64,000 nucleotides of DNA. Source: Aldehydirespirator sp965116865. GTDB lineage: Bacteria; Actinomycetota; Acidimicrobiia; Acidimicrobiales; Aldehydirespiratoraceae. Under the pieces are notes generated by a model, which saw only the letters and a list, made by a program, of their open reading frames with translations, ran no database searches and was not told where the DNA came from. The position numbers and the translations under genes were made by a program. The DNA lies in assembly GCA_965116865.1 (NCBI GenBank), contig OZ220727.1, forward strand, positions 62,001 through 126,000, given 5' to 3'. Positions 30,660-39,936 of this stretch are shown here, in pieces (the stretch's first letter is position 1; each line of letters starts with the position of its first letter).

Positions 30660-33600
30660 ATGGGACGGCAGACGCGGCGTGCCGGGAACGAGCCGAGATG
30701 GTTCCTGAGCGACCGGCCGATTGAGACCGAACAAGACGACCGGCTCGGAAGCACGTCACTGGCCAGAACGCTCGTTGAAGCGATCGCGTCCGCAGAACCG
30801 CCGTGCATGATCGGTCTGCTGGGCGGGTTCGGGAGCGGGAAGTCGTCAGTGACCAGCCTCGCGTCGTTGATGCTTGACGACTCTCGATTCGATTCGGTAA
30901 CTGCGAGCGCCGACAAGCACTCGGGAGCTCTCAGAGCGAGGAACCTGGTGCATGCAATCGCTGGCGAACTCCAAGGCATTCGCGAGATCGACTCCGATGA
31001 AGTGAAGGACATCCTTCGCCCGTTGCGCCAGTCCACCCAGGTGACGGCTCCTGATCCGACGGACACCACTTGGGCGCGCATGCGCGCCGGCCGATACTCA
31101 TTCAAGAGGTGGCTCAAGGCTATGGCGCCGCCCCTGTGCATCGGTGCTGTTGTGGCGGGTGCGGCGGTCTTGGCCGGCGGAGTTGTGAAGTCTGGTTCGA
31201 TCGCGGCCGCGGTGACTCTGGTGCTCGGTTGGTTCTTGTATCAGATGGCCTCTTGGTGGGCTGACGCGGTGAAGGGGCTGAGTGCTGCGGCATCGCTGAC
31301 TGATCACACGCCGCGGGCGGAGGCCGCTGACGAGATCGAGGAGGTCTTCGGACAGCTGGTCGACCTCCACAAGAAGAAGCGCCCGGGCCGGCGACTGGTC
31401 GTCTTTGTTGATGACATCGACCGGCTCAGCAAGGACGACCTTCTGGATGCGCTTCGATCGCTGCGGTCGCTGCAGTCGGTTCCTCGCGGCGCGGAACCGG
31501 TCTTTGTGATCTCCTGCGATGAGGCCATCTTGCGTTCCGCCGTCGGAGAGTCACTGAGCCATCCCGCAACAGCCGCAGAGCATGACACGACCGCAGTCAC
31601 CGACTCGAGCCCTGACGGGGACACAGATGGGAGCGACACGTCTGTTGAGGGGCGAAGCGCAACGGGAAGCGAGCATGACCATCCGGCTCTCGCCTTCGTG
31701 GACAAGCTCCTCACAGCCCGTGTGCAGATGCCGCCCGCGATGGGCGGCGATATGCGGCGGTTCGCTCTGCGCGCCATCGGCGACAGCCACCCGCTACGGG
31801 CTGAGGACGGCATCGACATCGACCAGATCGTGTCGATCCTCATCCACGACAAGGTGAGCAACCCACGGTCTGCCATCCGGCTGATCAACCGGTTCATCGC
31901 GGCGTACTTGCTTGCGAAAGACAGGGAGGCAAGAGGCGAGGTAGCTCTCGGTGACATAACAGACCATTCGGACGTGCTAGCCCAGCTGTGCGTGTTGTTG
32001 GACGAGTACCCGCAGTTCTACGAGGCGATCACCGACAACACGGTGCTTCTCTCCGCAGCTCGCAAGGTGGCTCTGCGTAACAGGAGCCTCACAGCCAGCG
32101 AAGATGCTGCCCTGCGGCACTGCTCAGCGGACTTCATCGCTGTTGGCGAGAACAACGGCGGTACTGCCTTTGAGTTCGTTCGGCCGTCGTTGCGGCGTTT
32201 TCTTTCGAGTTCAGCACGAAGGGTCAGCCTGCCGACGGACATAGGCCCGTTGGTCTACTTCATGGCCACACCAGGGGGCCGGGTGCTCGGAGCCCAGGTC
32301 CGTTTGGAGATCGTCTCAGGAGTCCAATCCGGCGACCACGAAGACCTCGCACGAGTCCTCAGCCAGATTCCCGAAGATCAGATCAACGCCGCAGCTGGAG
32401 AGATCGAACAGAGACTCCACGACGCGTTGGCGGTTGATGCCAGCACCTACGTAGCGGCAGTTGCCCCGAACCTGCACCACCTCAAGGAAGCTGCAAGAGG
32501 TGTGGGCGACGCGTGCGCTGATCTTCTCGATCAGTCTCCCGAAGAGAGCATCCCTGCTCCGCTCCTAACCGAGATCATTAGCCACACAGGCCCCGAGCGG
32601 CACGACCTTCTCTGTGAACGTCTCGTCCGGCCCGACGAAGCGACTGACAGCACGAACAGCCGCATGGTCCACACCGCCAAGTACTTGGCGCAGAACCCAC
32701 AGATTCGTGCCCTCGTCGAGGATGCTGTCAGTGGTTGGGTGGCGACTCTGCCTCAGGAGGGCAGTTGGGGCCTGGCTCGAACCTGGCTGGACGCCGCCGC
32801 AGCCCTTCACCCCGACAGCTACAAGGACTTGCGCAGGAAGATCGCCGTGTCGCTCGTGGGATCGGTCCGCTCTGAGGACGGGCTCACCAGCGAAGACGCG
32901 GACCATCTGGTGAGTCTGGCCGGATCAACAATCTCAGACGAGGCCGGCGTCGCTCCGAGCGCCAGTGACCTCGCCGCAGAAGGCCCGATCACAAGATCAG
33001 CCTTCGTCCGGCTGTGGCACATCACCCATCACGAGGGCGAGTCCGACGACGCGCTACTTGCTGCACGCGCGGGTGCGGACGCCGACATTGAGCCAGCAGT
33101 GCGGATGCTGGCGATCCGTCATGTAGCCGATTGGGTCGACGAATGGATTGAGGCAGAGTGGCTCACGGAGCAACCAGAGGACTCTGGCGAGGCCTGCGAT
33201 GTGATAGTCGCAAGTCTCGCGGAGGCAGCACGTGATCCTGCCGTGCTCACCGATGTCGCAGAGGTGCTGCCCGACCTCGCCGCCGCGCTTGGCCCGCAGG
33301 CCGATGATCTGATGTCCGCGATATCAGAAGCCGTGCTAGAGAATGCGGGCGAAGACCCCGCCGCCGACAGGGCAGCGGCAGCCTTGATGGCGGCAGTGCA
33401 AGCGGTCACAGGCACAGAGCATGAGCGCAGATTCGACCAGCACGCCACACGCATGTTCGATGCAATCGACTCAGATAGCGACCCCTCCGATCCAGCCGTC
33501 CAGATGGCGCTTCGACTCGTTCCCGTTGCTGTACAGGCCGACCTTAGCGAGACCATCCTGGGACCGCAGGTCCACCAGTGGAGCGACCGCTTGATCGGAG

Positions 33601-34559
33601 CTGGCGACGCCGATCACCGGAACCGGCTAGCTGGTCTGCGAGCCGCCTTCGATGTTGATACGTCTCTCATTGAGCACCAGGCCCAAGCCCAGCACATCCT
33701 CGACCAGACCCATCAACTCATCAACGGCGGGAACCACCCTGAGGACCGTCTACGAACGCTGGCCCGATTTCCCTGGCCCGACCCTCAGGTCGAACCCGCT
33801 CTCTCCGCCATTAATCAGCACTGGGAGCAGTTCCCCGAAGACGCTCGCGTCGAAGCATTCGAGTTGGTGATGCGAGCACCCGACGAGTTCGAACTCTTGG
33901 CCCGGTTCCACGATCGGATCGCCAAGGCAGTGCAGGCCGACCCCCATGGGCACGTGAGCAGGATCGCCGCGAGCGAGATCAAGCGCATGCGCCCGGCGGC
34001 CGCAAGGTTGGTATTAGGATCCGCAGTCGGCAGACACGAAGCCGTCACAGCCGAATGGAACGCTCTTGACGAAGACGCTGCCGCCCAGTACTTAGTCCAA
34101 CAGCCAGAGGCCGCCATCATGACGCGGTTGCTAGACGAACTGCGCCCGAATGATCGAGCCGCGGCAGCAGCCGCGGCAATGACGATGACGGCTTCCACCG
34201 CCGGAATTCCCGAGGAAGCAGTGCGAGCTGTCGCCAGCTACTGCGACGGATCCGTCCTTGCACAGGCAGCCCAAGCGGCAGTCGCGACCATTTCCGAACA
34301 ACGTCCGGAGACAATCAGCGCTCTTCTGGTTGTCATCGCTGCCCGCGAGAACCACGCAGAAGTTAACACCGATCTCCTACAGGAGAAGGCGACAGCGCTC
34401 CTACCCGGAACAACCCCCGACATCGCCGGACTTCTTGGCCGGTCACTCAAGGGCACGAGACAGACCACCAAACTCAGAGCCGTACTCAGAGACCTCCGAA
34501 GAGGAGAAGCCAGCCAGCAGTCCCTCGTAGGAGCCTTCGACGCCGCATACGAGTCATAG
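30660..34559 (+). CDS. KAP-family P-loop NTPase, 1299 residues, membrane-associated
   Basis: Walker A GLLGGFGSGKSS lies near residues 52-63 and Walker B LVVFVDDIDRLS near 245-256, separated by a pair of hydrophobic segments (about 154-200). This is the KAP NTPase layout, in which two TM helices are inserted in the P-loop domain. SCDEAILRSAVGES and FVDKLLTARVQMPP follow, as in KAP proteins. The remaining about 900 residues are Ala/Leu/Glu-rich helices, perhaps solenoid. KAP NTPases are often linked to phage exclusion (PifA) and mobile islands. GAGGAG precedes ATG 30660. The stop is 5 bp from the convergent methyltransferase stop. Defence role is inferred. Confidence 0.85.
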   Translation: MGRQTRRAGNEPRWFLSDRPIETEQDDRLGSTSLARTLVEAIASAEPPCMIGLLGGFGSGKSSVTSLASLMLDDSRFDSVTASADKHSGALRARNLVHAIAGELQGIREIDSDEVKDILRPLRQSTQVTAPDPTDTTWARMRAGRYSFKRWLKAMAPPLCIGAVVAGAAVLAGGVVKSGSIAAAVTLVLGWFLYQMASWWADAVKGLSAAASLTDHTPRAEAADEIEEVFGQLVDLHKKKRPGRRLVVFVDDIDRLSKDDLLDALRSLRSLQSVPRGAEPVFVISCDEAILRSAVGESLSHPATAAEHDTTAVTDSSPDGDTDGSDTSVEGRSATGSEHDHPALAFVDKLLTARVQMPPAMGGDMRRFALRAIGDSHPLRAEDGIDIDQIVSILIHDKVSNPRSAIRLINRFIAAYLLAKDREARGEVALGDITDHSDVLAQLCVLLDEYPQFYEAITDNTVLLSAARKVALRNRSLTASEDAALRHCSADFIAVGENNGGTAFEFVRPSLRRFLSSSARRVSLPTDIGPLVYFMATPGGRVLGAQVRLEIVSGVQSGDHEDLARVLSQIPEDQINAAAGEIEQRLHDALAVDASTYVAAVAPNLHHLKEAARGVGDACADLLDQSPEESIPAPLLTEIISHTGPERHDLLCERLVRPDEATDSTNSRMVHTAKYLAQNPQIRALVEDAVSGWVATLPQEGSWGLARTWLDAAAALHPDSYKDLRRKIAVSLVGSVRSEDGLTSEDADHLVSLAGSTISDEAGVAPSASDLAAEGPITRSAFVRLWHITHHEGESDDALLAARAGADADIEPAVRMLAIRHVADWVDEWIEAEWLTEQPEDSGEACDVIVASLAEAARDPAVLTDVAEVLPDLAAALGPQADDLMSAISEAVLENAGEDPAADRAAAALMAAVQAVTGTEHERRFDQHATRMFDAIDSDSDPSDPAVQMALRLVPVAVQADLSETILGPQVHQWSDRLIGAGDADHRNRLAGLRAAFDVDTSLIEHQAQAQHILDQTHQLINGGNHPEDRLRTLARFPWPDPQVEPALSAINQHWEQFPEDARVEAFELVMRAPDEFELLARFHDRIAKAVQADPHGHVSRIAASEIKRMRPAAARLVLGSAVGRHEAVTAEWNALDEDAAAQYLVQQPEAAIMTRLLDELRPNDRAAAAAAAMTMTASTAGIPEEAVRAVASYCDGSVLAQAAQAAVATISEQRPETISALLVVIAARENHAEVNTDLLQEKATALLPGTTPDIAGLLGRSLKGTRQTTKLRAVLRDLRRGEASQQSLVGAFDAAYES

Positions 34560-34564
34560 GTTAG

Positions 34565-35440
34565 TTACCAAGTGAAAAGTAGCCGATCGGTCACGACCTC
34601 GTCTTCCATGGTCTCGCCTCCGAGTTGAAACCTACGGAGGTGCGAGTATCCGCAGTTGACACTTGCTTCTCTTTCGAACAGGCCTCGCGGAAGCTCCAAA
34701 GCAACTCGTGTTCTACCCGTCTTCTTGGTTCCGTCAATCGACAGAGCTACTCTAGCACCGCGCTCCTTTGCGGCTTCAATTGCACCGAACAATTCGGTGA
34801 GTGAGAATCGTTGAGCGCCATATAGAATAGGCTGTGTATCAACATACGGTGGATCGCAATAGACAATGTCACCGGGACCAGCTAATGCCATTGCCTCGCG
34901 AAAGTCCATGTGGGCGAAGGTCGTGCCTCTAGTTCTCTCTGTCCAAAGACCAACTCGCGTCTCGAATGATTCAGGTGTAACCGGCTTGTGTACACCGATC
35001 GGTGTACTCATGTATCCGTCTAGTGTAAAGCGCATTACTCCACCGTAGCAAGAGCGACTCAAGAACAAGAGGTCAGCGGGGTTTGGGTTTGCATTGTAGG
35101 ACGCCTTGATCGCCTCGTATGCCTCGCCCCTATCTCTTGCTTGATTGAGAAGGGTATATCGCTCTCGATACCAACCTACGAGGGCTTGAGGATCCGAGTG
35201 TAGTGTAATCCATATCTCAGCCAGTGGCTTGAAGCCATCAGATCCAAGGGCATTGTGCGGGTTGATAACTGCAAGAACACCGCCAGAACCTAGGAACGGT
35301 TCGTAGTAGGTTCGATACTCTGCAGGAAAGTAGCTTGCGATTTCGTGCCCAAAGCGCTGCTTGTTGCCTATCCACTTGAGCAGCTGCGTCTTGAACGCGG
35401 GAGGACTCATTGTGTCAGACAGTAGGAGTTCTTGTTGCAT
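34565..35440 (-). CDS. D12-class adenine-N6 DNA methyltransferase (Dam family)
   Basis: 291 residues. Methylates adenine using S-adenosylmethionine. LLKWIGNKQRFGHEI (residues about 18-32) and YYEPFLGSGGVLAVINP (SAM-binding FxGxG) are followed by the catalytic GDIVYCDPPYVDTQPILYG (DPPY). The target recognition region lies between them. GGAGAAG precedes the ATG at 35440 by 8 nt. Base content is lower in GC than the core genes. D12 enzymes typically recognise GATC or similar and can be orphans or partners of type II restriction enzymes; a nuclease-like gene lies in the same island. An N-terminal copy sits at 26325-26389. Confidence 0.92.
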   Translation of the reverse strand: MQQELLLSDTMSPPAFKTQLLKWIGNKQRFGHEIASYFPAEYRTYYEPFLGSGGVLAVINPHNALGSDGFKPLAEIWITLHSDPQALVGWYRERYTLLNQARDRGEAYEAIKASYNANPNPADLLFLSRSCYGGVMRFTLDGYMSTPIGVHKPVTPESFETRVGLWTERTRGTTFAHMDFREAMALAGPGDIVYCDPPYVDTQPILYGAQRFSLTELFGAIEAAKERGARVALSIDGTKKTGRTRVALELPRGLFEREASVNCGYSHLRRFQLGGETMEDEVVTDRLLFTW

Positions 35441-35479
35441 GGCGTGGTCTTCTCCTCTCGCTGTCGGTCCAGATCTGCG

Positions 35480-35551
35480 CGCCCCCGGCAGGATTCGAAC
35501 CTGCGCACACGGCTCCGGAGGCCGTTGCTCTATCCCCTGAGCTACGGGGGC
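35480..35551 (-). tRNA. tRNA-Arg(CCG), copy B
   Basis: Same cloverleaf as copy A (acceptor GCCCCCG/CGGGGGC, anticodon CCG in loop CTCCGGA, T-loop TTCGAAT). It lies divergently 122 bp from argS and upstream of the D12 methyltransferase, with an undisturbed upstream region, so this is the copy most likely to be expressed. Confidence 0.96.
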
Positions 35552-35661
35552 TGGGAAGCGCATGCTAGCGCTGGGGTGCGACATCGTGATTGATGCTGCC
35601 TGCTGTGTGCCGCATTCTTGCCTGCTGTGTGCCACATTCTAATGCCATCACCTCCAGCCGG

Positions 35662-35667
35662 TAGGAT
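35662..35667 (+). promoter_or_regulatory. Putative -10 box (TAGGAT) of argS, leaderless arrangement
   Basis: TAGGAT ends 6 nt before the argS GTG with no Shine-Dalgarno between, as in actinobacterial leaderless mRNAs. The same spacing is seen before hom (TAGCTT 40402-40407), the membrane protein at 56723 (TACATT 56711-56716), glpX (TAAGTT, minus strand, 55108-55113) and the divergent pair at 60.8 kb. Confidence 0.5.
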
Positions 35668-35673
35668 CGGCTG

Positions 35674-37284
35674 GTGCGGGATGTGCGTGACGGCTTGCGG
35701 GACGGGCTGCGGGCGGCTCTCGAGGGCGTCGGCGTCGACGGCGCGCCCGTCGAGATCGTCATCGAACGCCCCCGGGACCGTTCCCACGGCGAGTGGTCGT
35801 CCAATGTCGCCCTCGCCGCCGCCAAAGCTGCGGGACGCCGGCCCCGCGATCTGGCCGATCAGATCGTCGCCCGTCTGAGCGCCGAGCCGCCCCCGCATGT
35901 GGTGGGGGTGGAGGCAGCCGGGCCCGGCTTCGTGAACTTCCGCCTGGCCCCGAGCTGGCTGCACGACGTGCTCGCCGAGGTGATCGACGCCGGCGTCGAC
36001 GGCTACGCCCGCAGCACCGAGGGCGCCGGTCGCCCGGTGAGCGTGGAGTTCGTGTCGGCCAACCCGACCGGACCGCTGCACGCCGGCCACGGGCGCTGGG
36101 CCGCCTACGGCGATTCGCTGTGCCGCTTGCTGGAGCGCGGCGGCTACCGCGTGTGCCGGGAGTTCTATGTCAACGACCGGGGTCGCCAGATCGATCTGTT
36201 CGCAGCTTCGCTCGCGGCTCTGAGCCGGGGTGCTGACCTGCCCGACGACGGCTACCACGGCGACTACGTGGCCGAGTGGGCCGCAGAGATGCCCGAGGGC
36301 GCCGACACCCGCCGGTGGGGGTTGGAGCGCGCCCGGCGGGATCAGGCCGACACCTTGGCCTCCATGAACGTGGCGTTCGATCTGTACACCAGCGAGTCTG
36401 AACTGGTCGCTCGGGGCGCGATGGATGCGGCCCTGCGCGAGTTGGACAGCCGGGGCATGGTCTACGCCCAGGACGGTGCGACGTGGCTCCGCACCAGCGG
36501 GTTCGGCGACAGCGCCGACCGGGTGCTGGTCAAGAGCGACTCCGAGCCCACCTACTTTCTGCCCGACATCGCCTACCACCACGAGAAGTTCTCCCGGGGC
36601 GGCCTGGTCATCGACATCCTCGGAGCCGACCACCACGGCTACGTCCCCCGGATGCGGGCCGCGCTGGCTGCGCTGGGGCACGGACCCGACGAGTACGAGG
36701 CCTTGATCGGCCAGAACGTCACCCTGCGTCGGGGCGGGGTCGAGGTCCGTCTGTCCAAGCGTGCCGGCGACATCGTGCTGGTGTCGGAGCTGCTCGACGA
36801 GGTGGGTCCCGACGTGACCCGGCTGGTGTACCTGCTTCAGTCCATCGACACCACCCAGACCATCGACGTCGACGTGGTGTCGGCGCAGTCGTCCGAGAAT
36901 CCCGTCTACTACTTGCAGTACGCCCATGCCCGGATCCACTCCCTGGCCCGCCGGGCCGCAGCCCGCAAGGTGGAGCGGACGCCGTTGAGCGAGGTGGATC
37001 TGTCGGTTCTGGTGCATCCGCGCGAGCTGGACGTGCTGAGGGCGCTGGCGTCTCTGCCCGACACCGTGCTGGCCGCGATGCGCGCCCGCGCTCCGCACCA
37101 GGTGACGGTCTGGGCCCGCGAGCTGGCTGCGTCGTTCCACCGGTTCTGGCACGACTGCCCCATCCTGAGCGACGACGTCGGCTGTGATGTCCGCCAGGCG
37201 CGCCTGTGGCTGGTGGAGGCGACCCGGATAGGCTTGGCCGTGGCGCTGGACATCCTGGGGGTGTCGGCCCCCGACAGGCTCTAG
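35674..37284 (+). CDS. argS: Arginyl-tRNA synthetase
   Basis: Class I synthetase charging tRNA-Arg; 536 residues. The N-terminal Add1 domain is followed by SVEFVSANPTGPLHAGHGRW (HIGH motif as HAGH), FYVNDRGRQIDLFAASL, SEPTYFLPDIAYHHEKF and VIDILGADHHGYVPRMRAAL. The KMSK region is VRLSKRAGDIVLV, and the C-terminal anticodon-binding DALR domain includes YYLQYAHARIHSL. The GTG start is set by the N-terminal helix and by the -10 box 6 nt upstream. It is the first gene of the classical actinobacterial argS-lysA-hom-thrC-rho string and lies beside a tRNA-Arg gene. Confidence 0.97.
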   Translation: MRDVRDGLRDGLRAALEGVGVDGAPVEIVIERPRDRSHGEWSSNVALAAAKAAGRRPRDLADQIVARLSAEPPPHVVGVEAAGPGFVNFRLAPSWLHDVLAEVIDAGVDGYARSTEGAGRPVSVEFVSANPTGPLHAGHGRWAAYGDSLCRLLERGGYRVCREFYVNDRGRQIDLFAASLAALSRGADLPDDGYHGDYVAEWAAEMPEGADTRRWGLERARRDQADTLASMNVAFDLYTSESELVARGAMDAALRELDSRGMVYAQDGATWLRTSGFGDSADRVLVKSDSEPTYFLPDIAYHHEKFSRGGLVIDILGADHHGYVPRMRAALAALGHGPDEYEALIGQNVTLRRGGVEVRLSKRAGDIVLVSELLDEVGPDVTRLVYLLQSIDTTQTIDVDVVSAQSSENPVYYLQYAHARIHSLARRAAARKVERTPLSEVDLSVLVHPRELDVLRALASLPDTVLAAMRARAPHQVTVWARELAASFHRFWHDCPILSDDVGCDVRQARLWLVEATRIGLAVALDILGVSAPDRL

Positions 37285-37297
37285 GCCGAGCGATGTG

Positions 37298-37513
37298 CAA
37301 GTCCTGGACTCGCGTCGCCGACGTGCTGGTGCTGTTCGAGGGGCACGCCGCATGGTTGAGCAAGTCCTGGACTCGCGTTGCCGACGTGCTGGTGCTGTTC
37401 GAGGGGCACGCCGCATGGTTGAGCAAGTCCTGGACTCGCGTTGCCGACGTGCTGGTGCTGTTCGAGGGGCACGCCGCATGGTTGAGCAAGTCCTGGACTC
37501 GCGTCGCCGACGT
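37298..37513. repeat. Tandem array, 63-bp unit, 3.4 copies
   Basis: CAAGTCCTGGACTCGCGT starts at 37298, 37361, 37424 and 37487, followed by GCTGGTGCTGTTCGAGGGGC in the complete units. The array begins 13 bp after the argS stop and separates argS from lysA. No gene is apparent in the 400-bp gap. Confidence 0.93.
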
Positions 37514-37526
37514 CGCAGACCCCCAG

Positions 37527-37676
37527 GCCAGGGGCCTGTGCATTGTGCGGAATCGCCATGTCGCAGCCGTCTCCTATGAGAGTGACGAGCAAATCCCGCA
37601 TGGCGCAATCCTCGCTCGCAAAACCGCAGGTCAGGGGCTTGTGAGTCATGCGGAATCAGCATTGCTCAGCCGTCTC
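37527..37676 (+). repeat. Two copies of a dispersed repeat, related to 22250-22331
   Basis: AGGCCAGGGGCCTGTG, TGCGGAATCGCCATG and CAGCCGTCTCCTA at 37531-37575 recur in diverged form (AGGTCAGGGGCTTGTG, TGCGGAATCAGCATT, CAGCCGTCTCCTA) at 37628-37679. The segment 37588-37668 also matches 22250-22331. The right copy runs up to the lysA start, so the lysA upstream region consists of repeat DNA. Confidence 0.7.
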
Positions 37677-37684
37677 CTAGGACG

Positions 37685-39064
37685 ATGACCGAACCGACTT
37701 CGTCAAGCCCGCAGGCTGATGCGCTGTCGAGTCGCCTGCCGCCCGACGACCGGAGCGGGCCGCGGGAGTCGCGGCCAGCGGCGGCTCCGTCCTCGCCGGT
37801 CAGCCGTCGCCTGCTGCCCGACAACCACTCGGTGTCACAGGGCAGGCTCATAATCGGGGGATGCGACGCGCTCGAGTTGGCCGACACCTACAGCACGCCC
37901 CTGTTCGTCTACGACGAGGAGCATCTGCGCAGCCGCTGCCGCGAGGCGGTGGCCGCGTTCGGGCCGGACGTGGCCTACGCGGCCAAGGCGTTCCTGTGCG
38001 TCGCCATGGCTCGCCTCGTGCATTCGGAGGGCATGGGCCTCGATGTGGCCACCGGGGGCGAGTTGCACGTGGCGCTTGCTGCGGGCGTGCCCGCGGACCG
38101 CCTGGTGCTCCACGGCAACAACAAGTCGCTGAGTGAACTGCGCCAGGCTGTCGAGGCAGGCGTGGGGCGCATCGTGGTGGACAGCTTCGACGAGTTGGAC
38201 CGCCTCGACGCGCTGCATGCCGAGACCGGAGCGCGGCCCGAGGTGCTGCTGCGGTTCACGCCCGGGGTCGAGGCCCACACCCACGCCTATCTGGTAACCG
38301 GCACCGATGACTCCAAGTTCGGATTCACCGTGGCGACCGGCGCAGCCGCGGCCGCGATGGAGCGGGCCCGCGCCTCAGCCTCTGTCGAGGTGGTCGGCGT
38401 CCACTCCCACATTGGAAGCCAGGTGTTCGAGGCGTCCTCGTTCGCGAGGGCCGCGGCGGTGATCGCAGAAGCGGCCGCGCCCTTCGAGGTGGGCGAGATA
38501 TCGATCGGCGGGGGGCTCGGGGTCCCTTACGTGGCCGGCGAGTCGGCGCCGACGATCGCGGAGTGGGGCGAGGTGGTGCGCGAGGCCTGCCGGTCGGCGG
38601 GCGTCAAGGCCAGAGTGACCGCCGAGCCGGGCCGCGCCATCGCGGCGGCCGCGGCGATCACCCTCTACACGGTGGGAACCATCAAGGTCATCGAGGGTGT
38701 CCGAACCTACGTGGCTGTTGACGGGGGGATGAGCGACAACCCCCGTCCGGTGCTCTACGGCAGCGGCTACGAGGCCTTCCTGCCCCGGTCGGTCGACGCG
38801 CCCCGCGGCCGGTCAGTGACCGTGGTGGGCAAGCACTGCGAGTCCGGCGACACTCTGGTGCGAGACGCCAGCGTGCCCGCAGACATAGCGGTGGGCGACA
38901 TCCTGGCCACGCCGGTCACCGGCGCCTACGGCCATGCCATGGGCTCCAACTACAACAAGGTTCTGCGCCCCGCAGTGGTGTTCGTCGCCCACGGCGAGGC
39001 CCGTCTGGTGGTCCGCCGCGAGACCTACGACGACCTGCTGGCCTGCGAACTCCTCGACGCCTGA
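37685..39064 (+). CDS. lysA: Diaminopimelate decarboxylase
   Basis: PLP enzyme for the last step of lysine synthesis (meso-diaminopimelate to lysine). 459 residues with the alanine-racemase-like barrel: PLP lysine in VAYAAKAFLCVAMARL (about residue 101), then HGNNKSLSELRQAV, VVGVHSHIGSQVF, GEISIGGGLGVPY and EPGRAIAAAAAITLYTVG. Active-site Cys and Glu are in GKHCESGDTLV, and the end domain has VTGAYGHAMGSNYN. The first about 45 residues are a Ser/Pro-rich extension without conservation; an internal start is possible. Synteny with argS and hom supports the call. The 3' end overlaps a convergent kinase-like gene by 40 nt. Confidence 0.96.
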   Translation: MTEPTSSSPQADALSSRLPPDDRSGPRESRPAAAPSSPVSRRLLPDNHSVSQGRLIIGGCDALELADTYSTPLFVYDEEHLRSRCREAVAAFGPDVAYAAKAFLCVAMARLVHSEGMGLDVATGGELHVALAAGVPADRLVLHGNNKSLSELRQAVEAGVGRIVVDSFDELDRLDALHAETGARPEVLLRFTPGVEAHTHAYLVTGTDDSKFGFTVATGAAAAAMERARASASVEVVGVHSHIGSQVFEASSFARAAAVIAEAAAPFEVGEISIGGGLGVPYVAGESAPTIAEWGEVVREACRSAGVKARVTAEPGRAIAAAAAITLYTVGTIKVIEGVRTYVAVDGGMSDNPRPVLYGSGYEAFLPRSVDAPRGRSVTVVGKHCESGDTLVRDASVPADIAVGDILATPVTGAYGHAMGSNYNKVLRPAVVFVAHGEARLVVRRETYDDLLACELLDA

Positions 39065-39885
39065 TCCCGTAACCGGCTACCGGGTTCGAGCGCTCGTCCG
39101 CCGGGCCGCCACGATGCGGCCAGGCGCCGCCACCAACTAGGTGCATGCCCGTCTGCCGCGGGCACTGACGGAGGCGACGAGTCGAGCAGGGGCTGCGCCA
39201 GCACGAACTCGACGGTCGGCGTGGGATCCACGTGTCTCGCCTGTGAGGCCGGCTCGGGAAGGCTCCCGCAGCCGGTCCGCCTCAACATCCGGGCCGCACT
39301 CCGAGCGCTCGGGATCGAGTCCTCGCGGCCGAGCATGAAGGAGATCTCGGCACTCAGGCCCGCAGAGCACCCGAGCCGGCGCAGATCCGCGGCGCGCCAC
39401 GACACTCCGCTGTCGATCATCGCGCTGGTCGAGAGTTCGACCAGAGCGATGGCCAGTGCACGAACGTCCGTCGCCGGCAGGGCCGGCGCGCCCGGAGCCA
39501 GCCGCGGCGGGCTCGAACGAGCCATCGGCTGCCCGTCGGCTGGGACAGCGGCGTCGAAGTCGGACAGCCAGAGTTCGCCCTCCCGGCTCAGCAGCAGGTT
39601 GGCCGGTTTCACGTCGCCGTGGACGAGTCCCGCATCGTGAACACGGGCAAGCGCGGCGGCCGCCGCGGCGCCGACCGTCCTGACTTCGCCCTCGGGCAGG
39701 GCGCCCCGCTCATGCAGTACGTCTGCGAGCGAGCAAGCCGCCATCTCAAGCCCGAGCCCGTCGCCATCCACTTCCCGCGGGGGCACGATCCCGGGCCCGC
39801 GGAGCGTCTGGAGATGTCGGGCTTCCCGTGCAGCGGTCTCGGATGAGGAGCAGTGCTTCGCAAACAATCGTGCATCATTCATCAT
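39025..39885 (-). CDS. Truncated Ser/Thr protein kinase-like protein
   Basis: Eukaryotic-type protein kinase fold. A putative ATP-lysine (RLFAKHC, residue about 10) and helix-C Glu (AAREARHL) are at the very start, and the catalytic loop LVHGDVKPANLLL (about residues 88-100) is intact. The metal-binding triplet is DFD instead of DFG (LWLSDFDAA). The Gly-rich loop before the lysine is absent, so the N-lobe is incomplete. No TM segment or sensor domain. The C-terminus is Ser/Arg/Gln-rich and is antisense to the end of lysA. It may be a degenerate or pseudo-kinase; it interrupts the usual lysA-hom linkage. Confidence 0.65.
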   Translation of the reverse strand: MMNDARLFAKHCSSSETAAREARHLQTLRGPGIVPPREVDGDGLGLEMAACSLADVLHERGALPEGEVRTVGAAAAAALARVHDAGLVHGDVKPANLLLSREGELWLSDFDAAVPADGQPMARSSPPRLAPGAPALPATDVRALAIALVELSTSAMIDSGVSWRAADLRRLGCSAGLSAEISFMLGREDSIPSARSAARMLRRTGCGSLPEPASQARHVDPTPTVEFVLAQPLLDSSPPSVPAADGHAPSWWRRLAASWRPGGRALEPGSRLRDQASRSSQASRSS

Positions 39886-39936
39886 GATTAGCTAATATAG
39901 ATCCTGCAGAGGTTGCTAAGGCCCCATCCATGAAAT

